In this document: piece after piece, positions 11,168 through 20,949 of the stretch
How the letters are laid out: each line of letters opens with the position of its first letter
Position numbering within the stretch: the stretch's first letter is position 1
NCBI GenBank assembly: GCA_036186865.1
Contig: AP025071.1
Location: forward strand, 13,612,475 to 13,676,474
From: Eustoma russellianum
Taxonomy: Eukaryota > Streptophyta > Magnoliopsida > Gentianales > Gentianaceae
Direction of reading: 5' to 3'
Length of the DNA: 64,000 nt
Notes under the pieces: model-generated
What the model was told of the DNA's origin: nothing
Seen by the model: only the letters and a program-made list of their open reading frames with translations
Database searches by the model: none
Translations under genes and position numbers: made by a program

Positions 11168-11516
11168 TGATAAGGTTTTGGACCCCTAACTTCGCCTCAA
11201 AAGCTAGCTTGTAAGGGAAGGTTTGAACCCAACCTTATATTCAGCCCAGGATGTACTCCGCGGCCGATGTGGGACAACAGCACATTGGCCACCTTCCCAC
11301 CCTCTTCAGGACCCGACTGCCTCAGTCGGCGATCTGCCTAACCCCACGAGGGACGGCCTGACCGGAAGCCCAGAGCTCTGATACCAAATGATAAGGTTTT
11401 GAACCCCTAACTTCGCCTCAAAAGCTAGCTTGTAAGGGAAGGTTTGAACCCAACCTTATATTCAGCCCAGGATGTACTCCGCGGCCGATGTGGGACAACA
11501 GCCCATTGGCCACCTT
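11168..11516 (-). repeat. TRIM-like block: two 112-bp terminal repeats with primer site
   Basis: Repeats 11168-11279 and 11389-11500 are near identical; read on the minus strand each runs TGTTGTCCCACATCGG to CCTTATCA. Between them are a primer site (11375-11386) and a GC-rich region with a perfect hairpin (CCGACTG/CAGTCGG, loop AGG). The 16 bp before the inner repeat (11280-11295) recur at 11501-11516, so the repeated unit is really 128 bp. The CCCACATCGG start resembles known plant TRIM families. There is no coding capacity. Confidence 0.75.
11375..11386 (-). other. Primer-binding site of TRIM block in J
   Basis: TGGTATCAGAGC on the minus strand, two bases after the repeat end CCTTATCA; an initiator tRNA-Met type site. 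Confidence 0.85.
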
Positions 11517-11990
11517 AACTTCAAACTTGAATTCAATCTTTGAATTATGATCCCATCCTTTTCTTAGCTCCAAGTTGGCGTGTGGAAGTATATCTAGGCG
11601 TGTGAGATGTCTTCAAATGGTTGAGATGTTGAATTCAAATGCTGGTTGGAGATTGAGTTTAACTTGAACTTGAATTTAAACTTGGATTCAAATTTGAATT
11701 GTAATCTCATCTTGTTATCCTTCAAATTTGACTTCATGTTGGCGTTTAGAGTGGATGTAGATTAGGCTGAAATCCTCTTGAACTTTAAGTCTCCAATTGA
11801 TTGAGATTGAATTCAAATTAAGGTTGAATTTTAAATTCAAGCCTAGCTTTGAATTTAAACTCAATTGATCATTATCCATTTGCTTTAGATATGGCCGCCC
11901 CCTTCTTGTGGATAATGGAGATGATTTTGATTTCAACTTGATCAAGAGACTCTATCTTGGACACTTTTGAATTTGTCTTAGCATAGACAA
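11517..11990. repeat. AT-rich LTR body of J
   Basis: Rich in AATTCAAATT-type imperfect repeats, with a purine-rich AGAAGGGGGCGGCC near 11892-11905 on the minus strand that could be a polypurine tract remnant. No ORF or other element is recognised. Confidence 0.4.
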
Positions 11991-12107
11991 ACATTCTCTT
12001 CGAATATTCTCTTGAAACATTCTCTTGAAACATTCTCTTCAACATTCTCTTCAAACATTCTTTTGAAACATTCTCTTCAAACATTCTCTTGAAACATTCT
12101 CTTGAAC
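11991..12107. repeat. Minisatellite, about 14-bp unit
   Basis: Eight or nine imperfect tandem copies of ACATTCTCTTGAA, varying between CTTGAA and CTTCAA. Located inside the LTR part of J. Confidence 0.85.
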
Positions 12108-12201
12108 CTAATTTACCTACAAAGCAAATACATAAAACTAAGATCACACGACACAAAATAAAATTCAAAAACAAGAATGTAGACGTGCATGTGATACATG
12201 C

Positions 12202-12373
12202 TCAAGTTGAAGGTTCAATGAAATGAACCCAAGGAGTCTTAGGCTCATCTTGAACATGCTTGTACAAGAAGGTGGCAACTTGATAACAAAGTTCCCTTGC
12301 CCTCCTTCTTGTTATAGGACCTTTGACCTCTTGATGGGGCCCTTGATCCTCATCGGACCCTTGATTCTCATCA
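12202..12373 (-). pseudogene. Gypsy pol C-terminus encoded inside LTR J
   Basis: From the LTR start (T GAT GAG) the frame reads DENQGSDEDQ, then GPITRRRAREL, FLYKHVQDEP and stops at 12202. The same frame relative to TGATGAG and a similar GP-[IL]-TR motif appear in LTR L (14401-14592) and LTR F (55779-55982). The pol ORF of this family therefore probably extends into the 3' LTR, as reported for some plant chromoviruses. Here it happens to be in frame with the interrupted gag of E, making one 134-codon ORF, which is accidental. Confidence 0.75.
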
Positions 12374-12606
12374 CCATAAGAGGTACCTTCTTGAAAAGGT
12401 ATACTAGGTTCCTTTTGATCTGAGGTTGGCTTTTCTACTTTGCTTATCCTCTGTTTGTTATCCTCTATGTCACTTCTCATTAAACCAAACTGATTAACAA
12501 GGAAAGTGAGTGTTTGCTGTATATTCTCTAGGGTAACAGGGACTGGGGATGGGACAGGAGTAGATAGGGACAGGGATGGTGCATTATCTTTCTGTTGGGG
12601 ACCCAT
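12374..12606 (-). pseudogene. gag: Gypsy E gag, N-terminal exon-like part cut by insertion J
   Basis: Starts with the ATG at 12606 (MGPQQKDN), a low-complexity Ser/Pro segment, then a predicted helix (NIQQTLTFLVNQFGLMRS). It ends at the CCATA duplication in the codons for a Tyr-Gly pair. The frame resumes at 11167 after insertion J. Start chosen because it is the first ATG after a stop-rich leader. Confidence 0.8.
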
Positions 12607-13061
12607 GATTCAGAAAACAATCTCAAAAGCCAATTAAAATATTGACAAGATGCAAATACTCTACTTTATGTTGACAATTGTTCAAAACAACAATTTGGAC
12701 TATTTCTCCTAAGGATTCAAGAAAATCACAGAAGTCAAATTGTTGTTCTAGCTGAATGAAATCTACGGGGTTGTTTAAGACAATCCCTCAATTTACTTTA
12801 CAGCATATGCAGTTATCAATTGAAGTAAAGTGAAAGTAAAAGCACACAAACAAAGTGTCAGCAAGGGTTTGCTTTAGAAACTTTCAATATTTCAAAACTA
12901 CAACACTTTGGTTCTTTTGGGCACTTTCTTTCTTTTGAGCTTTGCGCAGGAATTTCCCTTTTGCAATGTTCAACTTTGGGCTTTTCTTCACTTTCTTTCT
13001 TGTGCAATTCTCTCTTGTCTTGCCTCTTACTTGTTGACAAATATTGCCTCTTACTTGTTGA
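12607..13061 (-). other. Leader of gypsy E, 5' truncated
   Basis: Untranslated-looking sequence upstream of the gag ATG. A 60-codon Lys/Glu-rich ORF (12858-13040) is not recognised. No primer site or LTR remains. The right edge is marked by two copies of TTGCCTCTTACTTGTTGA (about 13019-13036 and 13044-13061), where it meets RNase H of gypsy K. Confidence 0.5.
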
Positions 13062-13410
13062 ATTGAGATGATAAGGTAGTCACTAGGGTATATCTCCTAG
13101 AAAGGACATCAGCAACTATGTTATCCTTTTCTTGTTTGTACTTAATCACATAAGGGAAGTGCTCAATAAATTCTATCAACTTGGCATGTCTCTTGTTCAA
13201 CTTTCCTTGCCCTTTAAGGTATTTCACGCTTCCATGGTTAGTGTCGATTACAAACTCTCTAGGTTGAAGGTAGTGTCGCCAAGTTTATAGGGATCTCACA
13301 AGAGCATAAAGTTCCTTATCGTAGGTAAAGTAATCCAAGGAGGCTCCTTTCAACTTTTCAATAAAGTAGGCTATGAGTTTCTTTCATTGGGTCAATACTG
13401 CACCAACACC
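13062..13410 (-). pseudogene. pol: Gypsy K RNase H remnant
   Basis: Read on the minus strand: VGAVLTQ, then after a stop KKLIAYFIEKLKG, SLDYFTYDKELYALVRSL and a terminal VADVLSRRY motif typical of gypsy RNase H. At least two in-frame stops and degraded spacing make it non-functional. It continues directly from the segment right of LTR L. Confidence 0.8.
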
Positions 13411-13415
13411 CACTC
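13411..13415. other. Target-site duplication CACTC (left) of solo LTR L
   Basis: CACTC is repeated at 14594-14598. The RNase H sequence is continuous across the site when one copy is ignored. Confidence 0.9.
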
Positions 13416-14593
13416 TGATGAGCCAAATAAAGGCTAGAAAAAACGTTCCAAGACTTTGTCTTCTACTCCAAACTGATTTGAACCTCGGCTATGGCAAAGA
13501 ACATCACAATGACACCCCTTGAACTGTAACCGTTTGTTCTTGGCTCAATTTATACCAACACCTCTTCCTCTTTGGCATTCCAACACATCTAAAACCTCAT
13601 TGAGACCCTAAGATGCTGTAAACCAAAAATGAAGTAAATACTAACAAGTTCTAGGCTATGAACTTGGAAGAAAACCGTTAGTGGTTTTAAACTTCAACTA
13701 GAAAAGTTGAGAATTCCTTAAAGGAAATTTTGATTGAAATATGTTTGAATTGTGGTCCTTTGTACATTCAGCTTCCTATGCTACTTATAACAAACGAAAA
13801 TTACAAGGTACAAAGTTTAAAGTACAAAGTACAAGACTAAAAATAAGATGCTTGCTTTTGAACAATTTTTGGTTCCAAGAAGCTGGTTGCTTTGCCGTGT
13901 ATTCCTTGCTAGTTTTCAGCCAAAGTTTTGATTGGATAATACATTGAGCAGCTTGCTTTGGATTGCCTTTGATTGGTTGTAAGTTAGGCTTTGAATTTTC
14001 AAACCAATTAGCCATAAACCAGCCGTCCTTCTTCAAAGAGTTTGATTGGATCATTTGTTGTGCAGCTTGCTTGCTTTTCTTCAACTTTGTTTTGATTGGT
14101 TTGAACATTTGCAAGACTTCTTCCAATTGGTTCATGATTTGAGCAGCTTGTACATCCTTGTTTGCGTGGAGAAGAATTCAGATTTTGACATGGGTGCTTG
14201 TCACCTCCTTGCTTGTAAGCTACTTGCTTATCACCTCCTTGCTTGGACAAAAATTCAGGTTCTAATTGCATTTTCAAGCTAAGTACGTGTACCTGAAAGA
14301 CAAGACAATAATACAACACAAACTATCCTAAAACAAGGTTAACCAACCAACAATATTAAAAAGAACAACTAAAGCTATGTACAACATGCTTTTGATACAA
14401 CTAGATCAAAGCTTGTATCATATAAACCCAATGGACATCATCTCTGCTTGGTTCATCCTCTTCATGCCTATAAAGAAATGATTCAACACAATGCAACAAC
14501 TTCTTAGCCATACTCCTTGTTATGGGACCTGTGTGGGGCAGTGAGGTGTCATCATCAGTGTTTGTATCCACAAGGTTAGGCTGTAGCTCATCA
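13416..14593 (-). repeat. Solo LTR L of a gypsy element (1178 bp)
   Basis: Starts TGATGAGCC and ends AGCTCATCA (7-bp inverted ends TGATGAG/CTCATCA) with a perfect 5-bp duplication and no internal region, so a solo LTR left by LTR-LTR recombination. On the minus strand it begins with the C-terminus of pol and has a TTATAAGTAG TATA-like box. It is the same family as palindrome P. Confidence 0.88.
14401..14592 (-). pseudogene. Gypsy pol C-terminus encoded inside LTR L
   Basis: Reads DELQPNL, an acidic linker, GPITRSMAKKLL, FLYRHEEDEPS and stops at 14401. No stop interrupts it. Frame relative to the LTR start TGATGAG is the same as in J and F, so it is likely the end of the family's pol ORF overlapping the LTR. 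Confidence 0.75.
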
Positions 14594-14598
14594 CACTC
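14594..14598. other. Target-site duplication CACTC (right) of solo LTR L
   Basis: Matches 13411-13415 and abuts the LTR end CTCATCA. Confidence 0.9.
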
Positions 14599-14922
14599 CA
14601 GTTACATCACATTCAATCTCGATGGTCACATCAATGTTAGGTAACTTAAGAATGGGTGCAGTGGTTAGCCTTCTTTTAAGTTCATCAAATGCTTGTTTGT
14701 TGTGGCTTGTTCCACTGAAAAGGCACCTCTTTTTTGACAATCTCATTCAGGGATGCAGCTATGGATGAAAAGTCCTTTACAAACCTCCTGTAGAAGCTCG
14801 CAAGTTTGTGGAAGCTACACACTTCCCCTACAGTCTTAGGTGTAGGCCACTCTACAATGGATCTAACCTTCTCCTCATCCATTTGCATTCCTTCAGCCGT
14901 TATGACAAAGCCTAGGAAGACA
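14599..14922 (-). pseudogene. pol: Gypsy K RT tail and start of RNase H
   Basis: Contains VFLGFVITAEGMQMDEEKV, IVEWPTPKTVGEV, LASFYRRFVKDFS and further on IEIECDVTGV, the start of RNase H. It follows the RT fragment across palindrome P and leads into the RNase H remnant across LTR L. Several frame changes are present. Confidence 0.85.
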
Positions 14923-14927
14923 ACTCG
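14923..14927. other. Target-site duplication ACTCG (left) of palindrome P
   Basis: ACTCG also at 16406-16410. The RT frame (CLERVVFLGF) is continuous across when one copy is ignored. Confidence 0.9.
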
Positions 14928-15312
14928 TGATGAGCCAAACGAAGGCTAGAAAACGTTGCCAAGGACTTTGTCTCCTATTCCAAACTGATTTGAACAAAAG
15001 CTATGGTAAAGAACATCTCATAGACACCCCTTGAACTGTAACCGTTGTTCTTGGCTCAATTTATGGCAACACCTCTCCCTCTTTGGCACTCCAACACATC
15101 TAAAACCTCAATGAGACCCTAAGATGCTGTAAACCAAAAGATGAAGCAAATACTAACAAGTTCTAGGCTAGGAACTTAAAAGAAAACCGTAAGTGGCTTC
15201 AAACTTCAACTAAGAAATAGTTGAGAACTCCTTGAAGGAAATTTGATTGAAATGTGTTTGATAATGGTTGTATTGTTGTTATGTTGTTTTTGTACATTCA
15301 GCTTCCTATGCT

Positions 15313-15319
15313 ATTTATA
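15313..15319 (-). promoter_or_regulatory. TATA box, left arm of P
   Basis: TTATAAATAG on the minus strand in the LTR promoter position, mirrored at 16014-16020. Confidence 0.6.
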
Positions 15320-16013
15320 ACAAATGAAAATGATAAAGAGTACAAGTTTTAATGTACAAAGTACAAGACTAAAATAACATGCTTGCTTTTGATGACTTTG
15401 GTTCCAAGATTCTGGTTGCTTTGCCATGCTTCCCATGCCTTGTTTCTAGCCTTTTTCTTGATCAATTTGATTGGATAAAACTTGGAGCAGCTTGCTTGGA
15501 ATTAGGCTTTGATTGGTTGAGAGTGTGGCTTTGCATTTTCAAAAGAAAGAAGCTTAATCCAACGTTTCCTCCTTGCAAGTTTCAGCCAAAATTCTGATTG
15601 GTTAATGTAGTGTGCAGCTTGGTTTGAACTCCATTTTGATTGGTTGTAGTTTAGGCTTTGAATAGTCAACACATTTAACCATAAACCAGCCAATCAAAAT
15701 GGAGTTCAAACCAAGCTGCACACTACATTAACCAATCAGAATTTTGGCTGAAACTTGCAAGGAGGAAACGTTGGATTAAGCTTCTTTCTTTTGAAAATGC
15801 AAAGCCACACTCTCAACCAATCAAAGCCTAATTCCAAGCAAGCTGCTCCAAGTTTTATCCAATCAAATTGATCAAGAAAAAGGCTAGAAACAAGGCATGG
15901 GAAGCATGGCAAAGCAACCAGAATCTTGGAACCAAAGTCATCAAAAGCAAGCATGTTATTTTAGTCTTGTACTTTGTACATTAAAACTTGTACTCTTTAT
16001 CATTTTCATTTGT

Positions 16014-16020
16014 TATAAAT
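16014..16020 (+). promoter_or_regulatory. TATA box, right arm of P
   Basis: TTATAAATAG on the plus strand. With the left-arm copy it would form two divergent promoters, each starting within an arm. Confidence 0.6.
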
Positions 16021-16410
16021 AGCATAGGAAGCTGAATGTACAAAAACAACATAACAACAATACAACCATTATCAAACACATTTCAATCAAATTTCCTTCA
16101 AGGAGTTCTCAACTATTTCTTAGTTGAAGTTTGAAGCCACTTACGGTTTTCTTTCAAGTTCCTAGCCTAGAACTTGTTAGTATTTGCTTCATCTTTTGGT
16201 TTACAGCATCTTAGGGTCTCATTGAGGTTTTAGATGTGTTGGAGTGCCAAAGAGGGAGAGGTGTTGGCATAAATTGAGCCAAGAACAACGGTTACAGTTC
16301 AAGGGGTGTCTATGAGATGTTCTTTGCCATAGCTTTTGTTCAAATCAGTTTGGAATAGGAGACAAAGTCCTTGGCAACGTTTTCTAGCCTTCGTTTGGCT
16401 CATCAACTCG

Positions 16411-17212
16411 TTCCAAGCAAAAATAGCACTTCTTGAAGTTGGCATAGAGTTGTTCTTATTTGAGCTTCTCAAATACGGCCCTAATATGGTTAAGGTGATC
16501 CTCAATGGTTCAGGAATTGATTAGGATATCATCAAAGTAAACCACAACAAAATGTCATATGAAGGCTCGTAAGACTTCATTCATTAACCTCATAAAGGTG
16601 CTAGGGGTGTTGGTAAGCACGAAGGGCATCACTAACCACTCATAGAGCCCAAATTTGGTTTCGAATGTTGTCATCCATTCATCCCCTTCTCTTATCCTTA
16701 CTTGAAAGTGACCTTGTTTAAGGTCAATCTTGGTGAAATATCTAGAGCCATGTAACATATCCAACATATCGTCCAGCCTATGTATAGGGTACCTATATTT
16801 TACGGTGATCTTGTTTATGGCATGGCAACCAATACACATTCTCCAAGTACCATCTTTCTTGGGGAGTAAAATGACAGAGACAGCTGATGGGCTTAGACTT
16901 TCTCTGATTTGTCCACTTGCTAGGAGTTCCTCAACTTGTCTTTGAATTTCTTTGGTTTCTTTAAGGTTGACTTTATAGGCTGGTCTGTTGGGTAGGACAG
17001 CTCCTGGGGCAAAGTCTATCTGGTGTTCTATTCCTCTTGTAGGTGATAATCCTGATGGTGGGTCAGTGGGAAATAGAACATCGTATTCTTGGATAAGGGA
17101 TATCACAGAGGTAGGTAAGGTGGGTGGTAGGTCTTCTATAGAGGGGCAACACTCCTTGGAAATTAGGATGAGGACTGCTTGGTTGTTATAAAGGGCACGT
17201 GTGACCTCTCTT
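16411..17212 (-). pseudogene. pol: Gypsy K RT N-terminal part
   Basis: Open from 17106 to 16555 with RT motifs (LLPKKDGTWRMC, RYPIHRLDDMLDML, KIDLKQGHFQVRI, LVMPFVLTNTPSTFM), then a stop, then HFVVVYFDDILI further left. The segment 17107-17212 matches the linker upstream of RT in gypsy D. Internal stops after AFI and near the catalytic motif mean no active enzyme. Integrase is absent. Confidence 0.88.
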
Positions 17213-18131
17213 TTTTTGCAAAATGCCCTACAATCCTCAACCTAATATTTACTATCCTCATGCCTTTGCGCTTTATGCGAACTTCCGTTCTTACTTATTT
17301 TAACCGCGAACCTTAACCCGGTTAAATCTTACCTCATATCAACCGCTGTTTAATCATGCTACTTGAATTCAACTTATGTCTACTAATTCTATCCAGATAA
17401 TTCGACGTTTCTCGGAATACACAATTAATCTGCGATATGCAATAACTTATCATTCTCTTATCTTTACATCTCTTATGGTATGCTTAGCACTATGAATTTA
17501 TACCCTATTATGACTGACATTTTTGACCTTGCTCTGAAAATTCTACGTTCATCGTCTTAGCCCTAACTATAACCCGTTGTGCAATTTATTTATCAAACCC
17601 TATTTGTTACTATCCTGCTAAATCATTCTTATACTTATAGTTCTACTACAAATCATAACTTAGGCCAAATATGTAATCCCAATTCTAAAAGTATGCCCTG
17701 TGCATATGTTATTTTATTTTCCATATAATCGTATCATAATCTAAAACCATCACTTGTTATTTGGGTTGTGATTATTTCTAATTCGTTATTACTATGATAC
17801 TTTAATATTGCAACTTAAGTTTTAAAATCATTCCTTATGGCTCAGACCAAGACTTAAATTCCAAGTTATCTTACCAGAAATATTTCTATTGGTCTAATAG
17901 CTATAAAGAAACATCTCCTAGGAAATTAGGGTTTTGAGATAGCTCTTTATTTATTAGAGGCAGGGTTCGGTTGATTGTTTGCCTAAGACCGTTCTATTTA
18001 ACTTAGTCTAAGGCTATCACTCTCGTCTAAGATCATTTCTTACATCCATGATCATTTCTTAATTTCTAAGATCACTTCTTAAGTTCATGTCGTTCTTTAC
18101 ATTATGTGTTTGCAGTAGATTTAGAGCCTAA
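17213..18131 (-). other. Leader region of element M
   Basis: Mixed-composition sequence with no long ORF, lying internal to the primer site at 18132. Position suggests the 5' leader of a minus-strand LTR element truncated on its left at gypsy K. Confidence 0.45.
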
Positions 18132-18143
18132 GCTCTGATACCA
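18132..18143 (-). other. Primer-binding site of element M
   Basis: TGGTATCAGAGC on the minus strand, two bases from an LTR edge that reads TGTAGCATCACG in plus orientation. Confidence 0.85.
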
Positions 18144-19761
18144 CATGTAGCATCACGTGCGAAACTAGGGTTTTGGCCCGGTGCACTCGCTGTACTCTAC
18201 TACGAGAAGTACAAGGCGTCGATACTATACATGTGCATGTCGACATGAACAGTAAATCGAGATAGCGGAAGCAAAATAAAGATAAACATACGACATGCAT
18301 AATAATACTAAGACCAATCGTCATAAGTGCGTACAAATCATAATGTACAATGTCTCAAAATAATTAAATTACATCATGATCAAAATCAAAAATATCCAGT
18401 ACATAACAATGGCCTACATCTCAGCTCACGGATACTCTAATCGGGGTCCTTCCTCAATGAACAAGTCTTTAGAGTCCCTGTTCTCTACAATGTGATAAGG
18501 CAAGCAATGAACAATAACACTAATCGCCCAGCAAATAATCCATCTAGATACGTCATGTGGATCATGCATGGAGACAGTGTAATAAAGTAACCATACGTAA
18601 ATAAAGAATATAACATTTTACGTCTCCAACTTAAATAAATACAGTGCATAACATAAAAGTAAATGAATAACATTTATCACATACATCTCTATCACATAAT
18701 CATTCTATATTATCAAGTCCTTCAAAACGCCACTAACACATATCTCCATACTTAGAATCTTAATCAAGGTTTAAGATATCATCATACTTATTCTTATCAT
18801 CTAGATGCATCAAGTTCTTACACAATCATGCAAATGTGATACTCTTATAATGTGGTGTCTTTCAACAATATCATAAATATAACTATGAATCATGTAACCA
18901 TATCCATCTTTCTATAACATCTCAAACATAACATTTTCATAAACATGACCTTTTTATATGACAATTGTAAAACTTTACCTTACATGCAAATGATATCGTC
19001 ATAGAAAGGAATAATCCCCTATATAGAAATATGTACGAATATGAATCCCGATGAGTTCATATGGGATTACATCATACTTACATATTACTAATGGTAACTT
19101 GGTATGCCTGTGATCTCTTGTCCGTCGACAAAGAATACACTCAAGCATGTATGCCTATGACATCAACCCCCTTGGGTTCTGATATCATGCGGCGCTCCAA
19201 TCAATAACATCATGTATGCCCCATAACATCCACCACTCCAGTTCCAATGTCATGACGGCACATCAAATGAACATATACATACTGTAACATGTCATGGGAT
19301 ATCCGACTATACGACATAATTCTACGTGCAAGGATGAACTTTTCAGAACACTTTATAAAATGTGACAAATGTATGCATATGTTTTTAACCACTTATACAT
19401 GTCATCATCTATATGCTTCTTAACCCTTCTCATATCATCATATTCTAAAACCTCAAACATATATATACATAACTAATGCCTTAAATCATGAAAATACACC
19501 TTCTTTTTCCCACATTAAGCCTCTGCCAAGGCTGCCCCAAAAAACCCACTTTTCTTCATTTTTCTATATCACTATTTCCTTAAAATACACATATTACACT
19601 TAAACAAATTAATCAAAAACCCTAATTTGACATTCTTTGCTATATACTTCCATATTTATAATAATATACATAAAATATTCATATTTTCTACTATATTCTA
19701 TACATATTTACATCCATAACTTGTGCAAGATATTTATTTCACACTTATTATATATATAGTC

Positions 19762-19764
<3 letters not shown>

Positions 19765-19817
<53 letters not shown>
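19765..19817. repeat. (AT)n microsatellite
   Basis: About 26 uninterrupted AT dinucleotides. Confidence 0.95.
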
Positions 19818-19819
<2 letters not shown>

Positions 19820-20122
19820 AAGAGGGCCATTTGGCCGATATATATGTATACACACACATACGTATTTATCTTTTTCCTTCTATATATCTTACTTCTTTAT
19901 TCCATCCATATTTATATGTAACCGTGTGTGTATATATATACACACTAAAAGTGATCATTAAGCCAAATATATACATATGCACATATTTATGTTTTCATTT
20001 TTATATAAACACAATTATTTATTCCATCTTTAATCTTATGACTTTTTTTCATATCCAACATATTTTTATTTATTACATGTCATAAAACTTATTCTTTCTC
20101 TTCTTTTTACCATGATGGCCGA

Positions 20123-20127
<5 letters not shown>

Positions 20128-20160
<33 letters not shown>
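20128..20160. repeat. (AT)n microsatellite
   Basis: About 16 uninterrupted AT dinucleotides. Confidence 0.95.
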
Positions 20161-20163
<3 letters not shown>

Positions 20164-20949
20164 TCACAAATATATTTTCCCTCTTGACCTCTTTTACTTA
20201 TATCTTGGTTTGAATATGTATACTAACCATGAACATATTTATTTTCATCCAAATAAAGTCTCACAAAATCATCAACAAATACATAAACATGTCAAAGGAT
20301 GGAAATCATAAAAATAAAGCAAGTAGGCTATAAAAACAAACTTGGCCGTGTGTGTACATATATGTATATGGAATGATGATCATCCAAAACAACACATATG
20401 ATCAAGTATGTTAGTCATGCTTATGATGCATACTTAAACATACCAAAATAAGATCATAAAACATATGAAACCAAAATATCATAGAAAATACATATTGATG
20501 ATCATCATAGAAATATACATGAAAAACTACATCCAAATCATCTTCTTCGTACACTTTTCTTAGCATGTCATAGATCTTCATTCTCCTTCATCTTTTATAT
20601 TTATCACATAAGAGTGTTTCTTTCCTTTCATTTACACATACAAACTCATTTTATCTCTACATAATCGTGTGTATGCATATGATGTTTAACACTTTATGCA
20701 TCACATAAGAACATATCTTTTATATATTCTTGATACTAAAACCTTGAACATACATCATGGATGATCCAACTTTATATGAACATATATACATAGATCTTTG
20801 GAAAATCCATGAAGGATCTAGAAAGAATACTTGCCTTTATCACTTAACTTTTAAATAAAAGTAAAGATTGTTTCACTTGGACTGAAGAAAATCCTTCTCC
20901 CCTATACCTTAGGTAGCCACGGTTTTGACAAGGGAAAATTCTCGGTGTT

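Larger units (their letters stand above)
11168..12373 (-). mobile_element. Insertion J: gypsy LTR joined to TRIM sequence
   Basis: On the minus strand it starts TGATGAGAATC (12373) and ends CCTTATCA (11168), flanked by CCATA on both sides. The first part (12373 to 11517) resembles a gypsy LTR start carrying the last part of a pol ORF, a minisatellite and an AT-rich region. The last 349 bp are GC-rich and hold two 112-bp direct repeats around a primer site, as in a TRIM. Either a deleted gypsy element whose LTR ends in TRIM-like sequence, or a chimeric cDNA inserted as one unit. The shared duplication favours a single insertion event. Confidence 0.7.
8690..13061 (-). mobile_element. Ty3/gypsy element E fragment, leader to RT
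   Basis: Reads right to left: leader (about 13061-12607), gag start at 12606, gag, protease, and RT broken off at 8690 by copia A. Insertion J splits gag at 11168-12373. If J and one copy of its target duplication are ignored, the frame is continuous. Clade is uncertain; the single zinc knuckle, DSGS protease and YFDDILIYS RT are general plant gypsy features. No LTR or primer site of E itself lies in the window. Confidence 0.85.
14928..16405. mobile_element. Palindromic LTR insertion P (1478 bp hairpin)
   Basis: Left arm 14928-15643 and right arm 15690-16405 are reverse complements, 716 bp each, with about two mismatches noticed, around a 46-nt loop. The outer ends are TGATGAGCC and GGCTCATCA, both being the U5 end of the LTR family of L. 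The U3 start of the LTR is missing. The flanking 5-bp duplication shows integrase-type insertion. Loop sequence continues the left arm as ordinary LTR, so the strand switch happened near 15690. Each arm has a TATA box (15313-15319 reverse, 16014-16020 forward) pointing outward. Confidence 0.92.
13062..17212 (-). mobile_element. Ty3/gypsy element K, degenerate pol fragment with two LTR insertions
   Basis: Minus-strand pol pieces that join in order: RT (17212-16411), RT tail (14922-14599), RNase H (13410-13062). They are separated by palindromic LTR P and solo LTR L. Removing both insertions with one target-duplication copy each restores continuous homology. Stops and frame breaks show it is older than E. 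Both ends are truncated; the right end stops abruptly at about 17212. Confidence 0.85.
18146..20900 (-). repeat. LTR of element M (right end uncertain)
   Basis: Starts at TGTAGCATCACGTGCG next to the primer site and runs right through AT-rich, non-coding sequence with two (AT)n tracts. Composition and length suit a long gypsy-type LTR, but I could not find the opposite terminus; the end is given as approximate. A short ORF at 19831-20085 is low complexity and not a gene. Confidence 0.5.

Noticed and set aside
11168..11516. Cassandra-type TRIM with a 5S rRNA promoter
   Set aside because: I see no 5S-like A box/C box in the 112-bp repeats; only the general CCCACATCGG start of many plant TRIMs.
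11991..12107. CRISPR-like array
   Set aside because: Contiguous 14-bp units without spacers; a minisatellite in plant DNA.
14928..16405. Foldback DNA transposon or MITE
   Set aside because: Arms match the U5-R-U3 of gypsy LTR L, including TATA box and TG/CA ends with a 5-bp duplication, so an LTR origin fits better.
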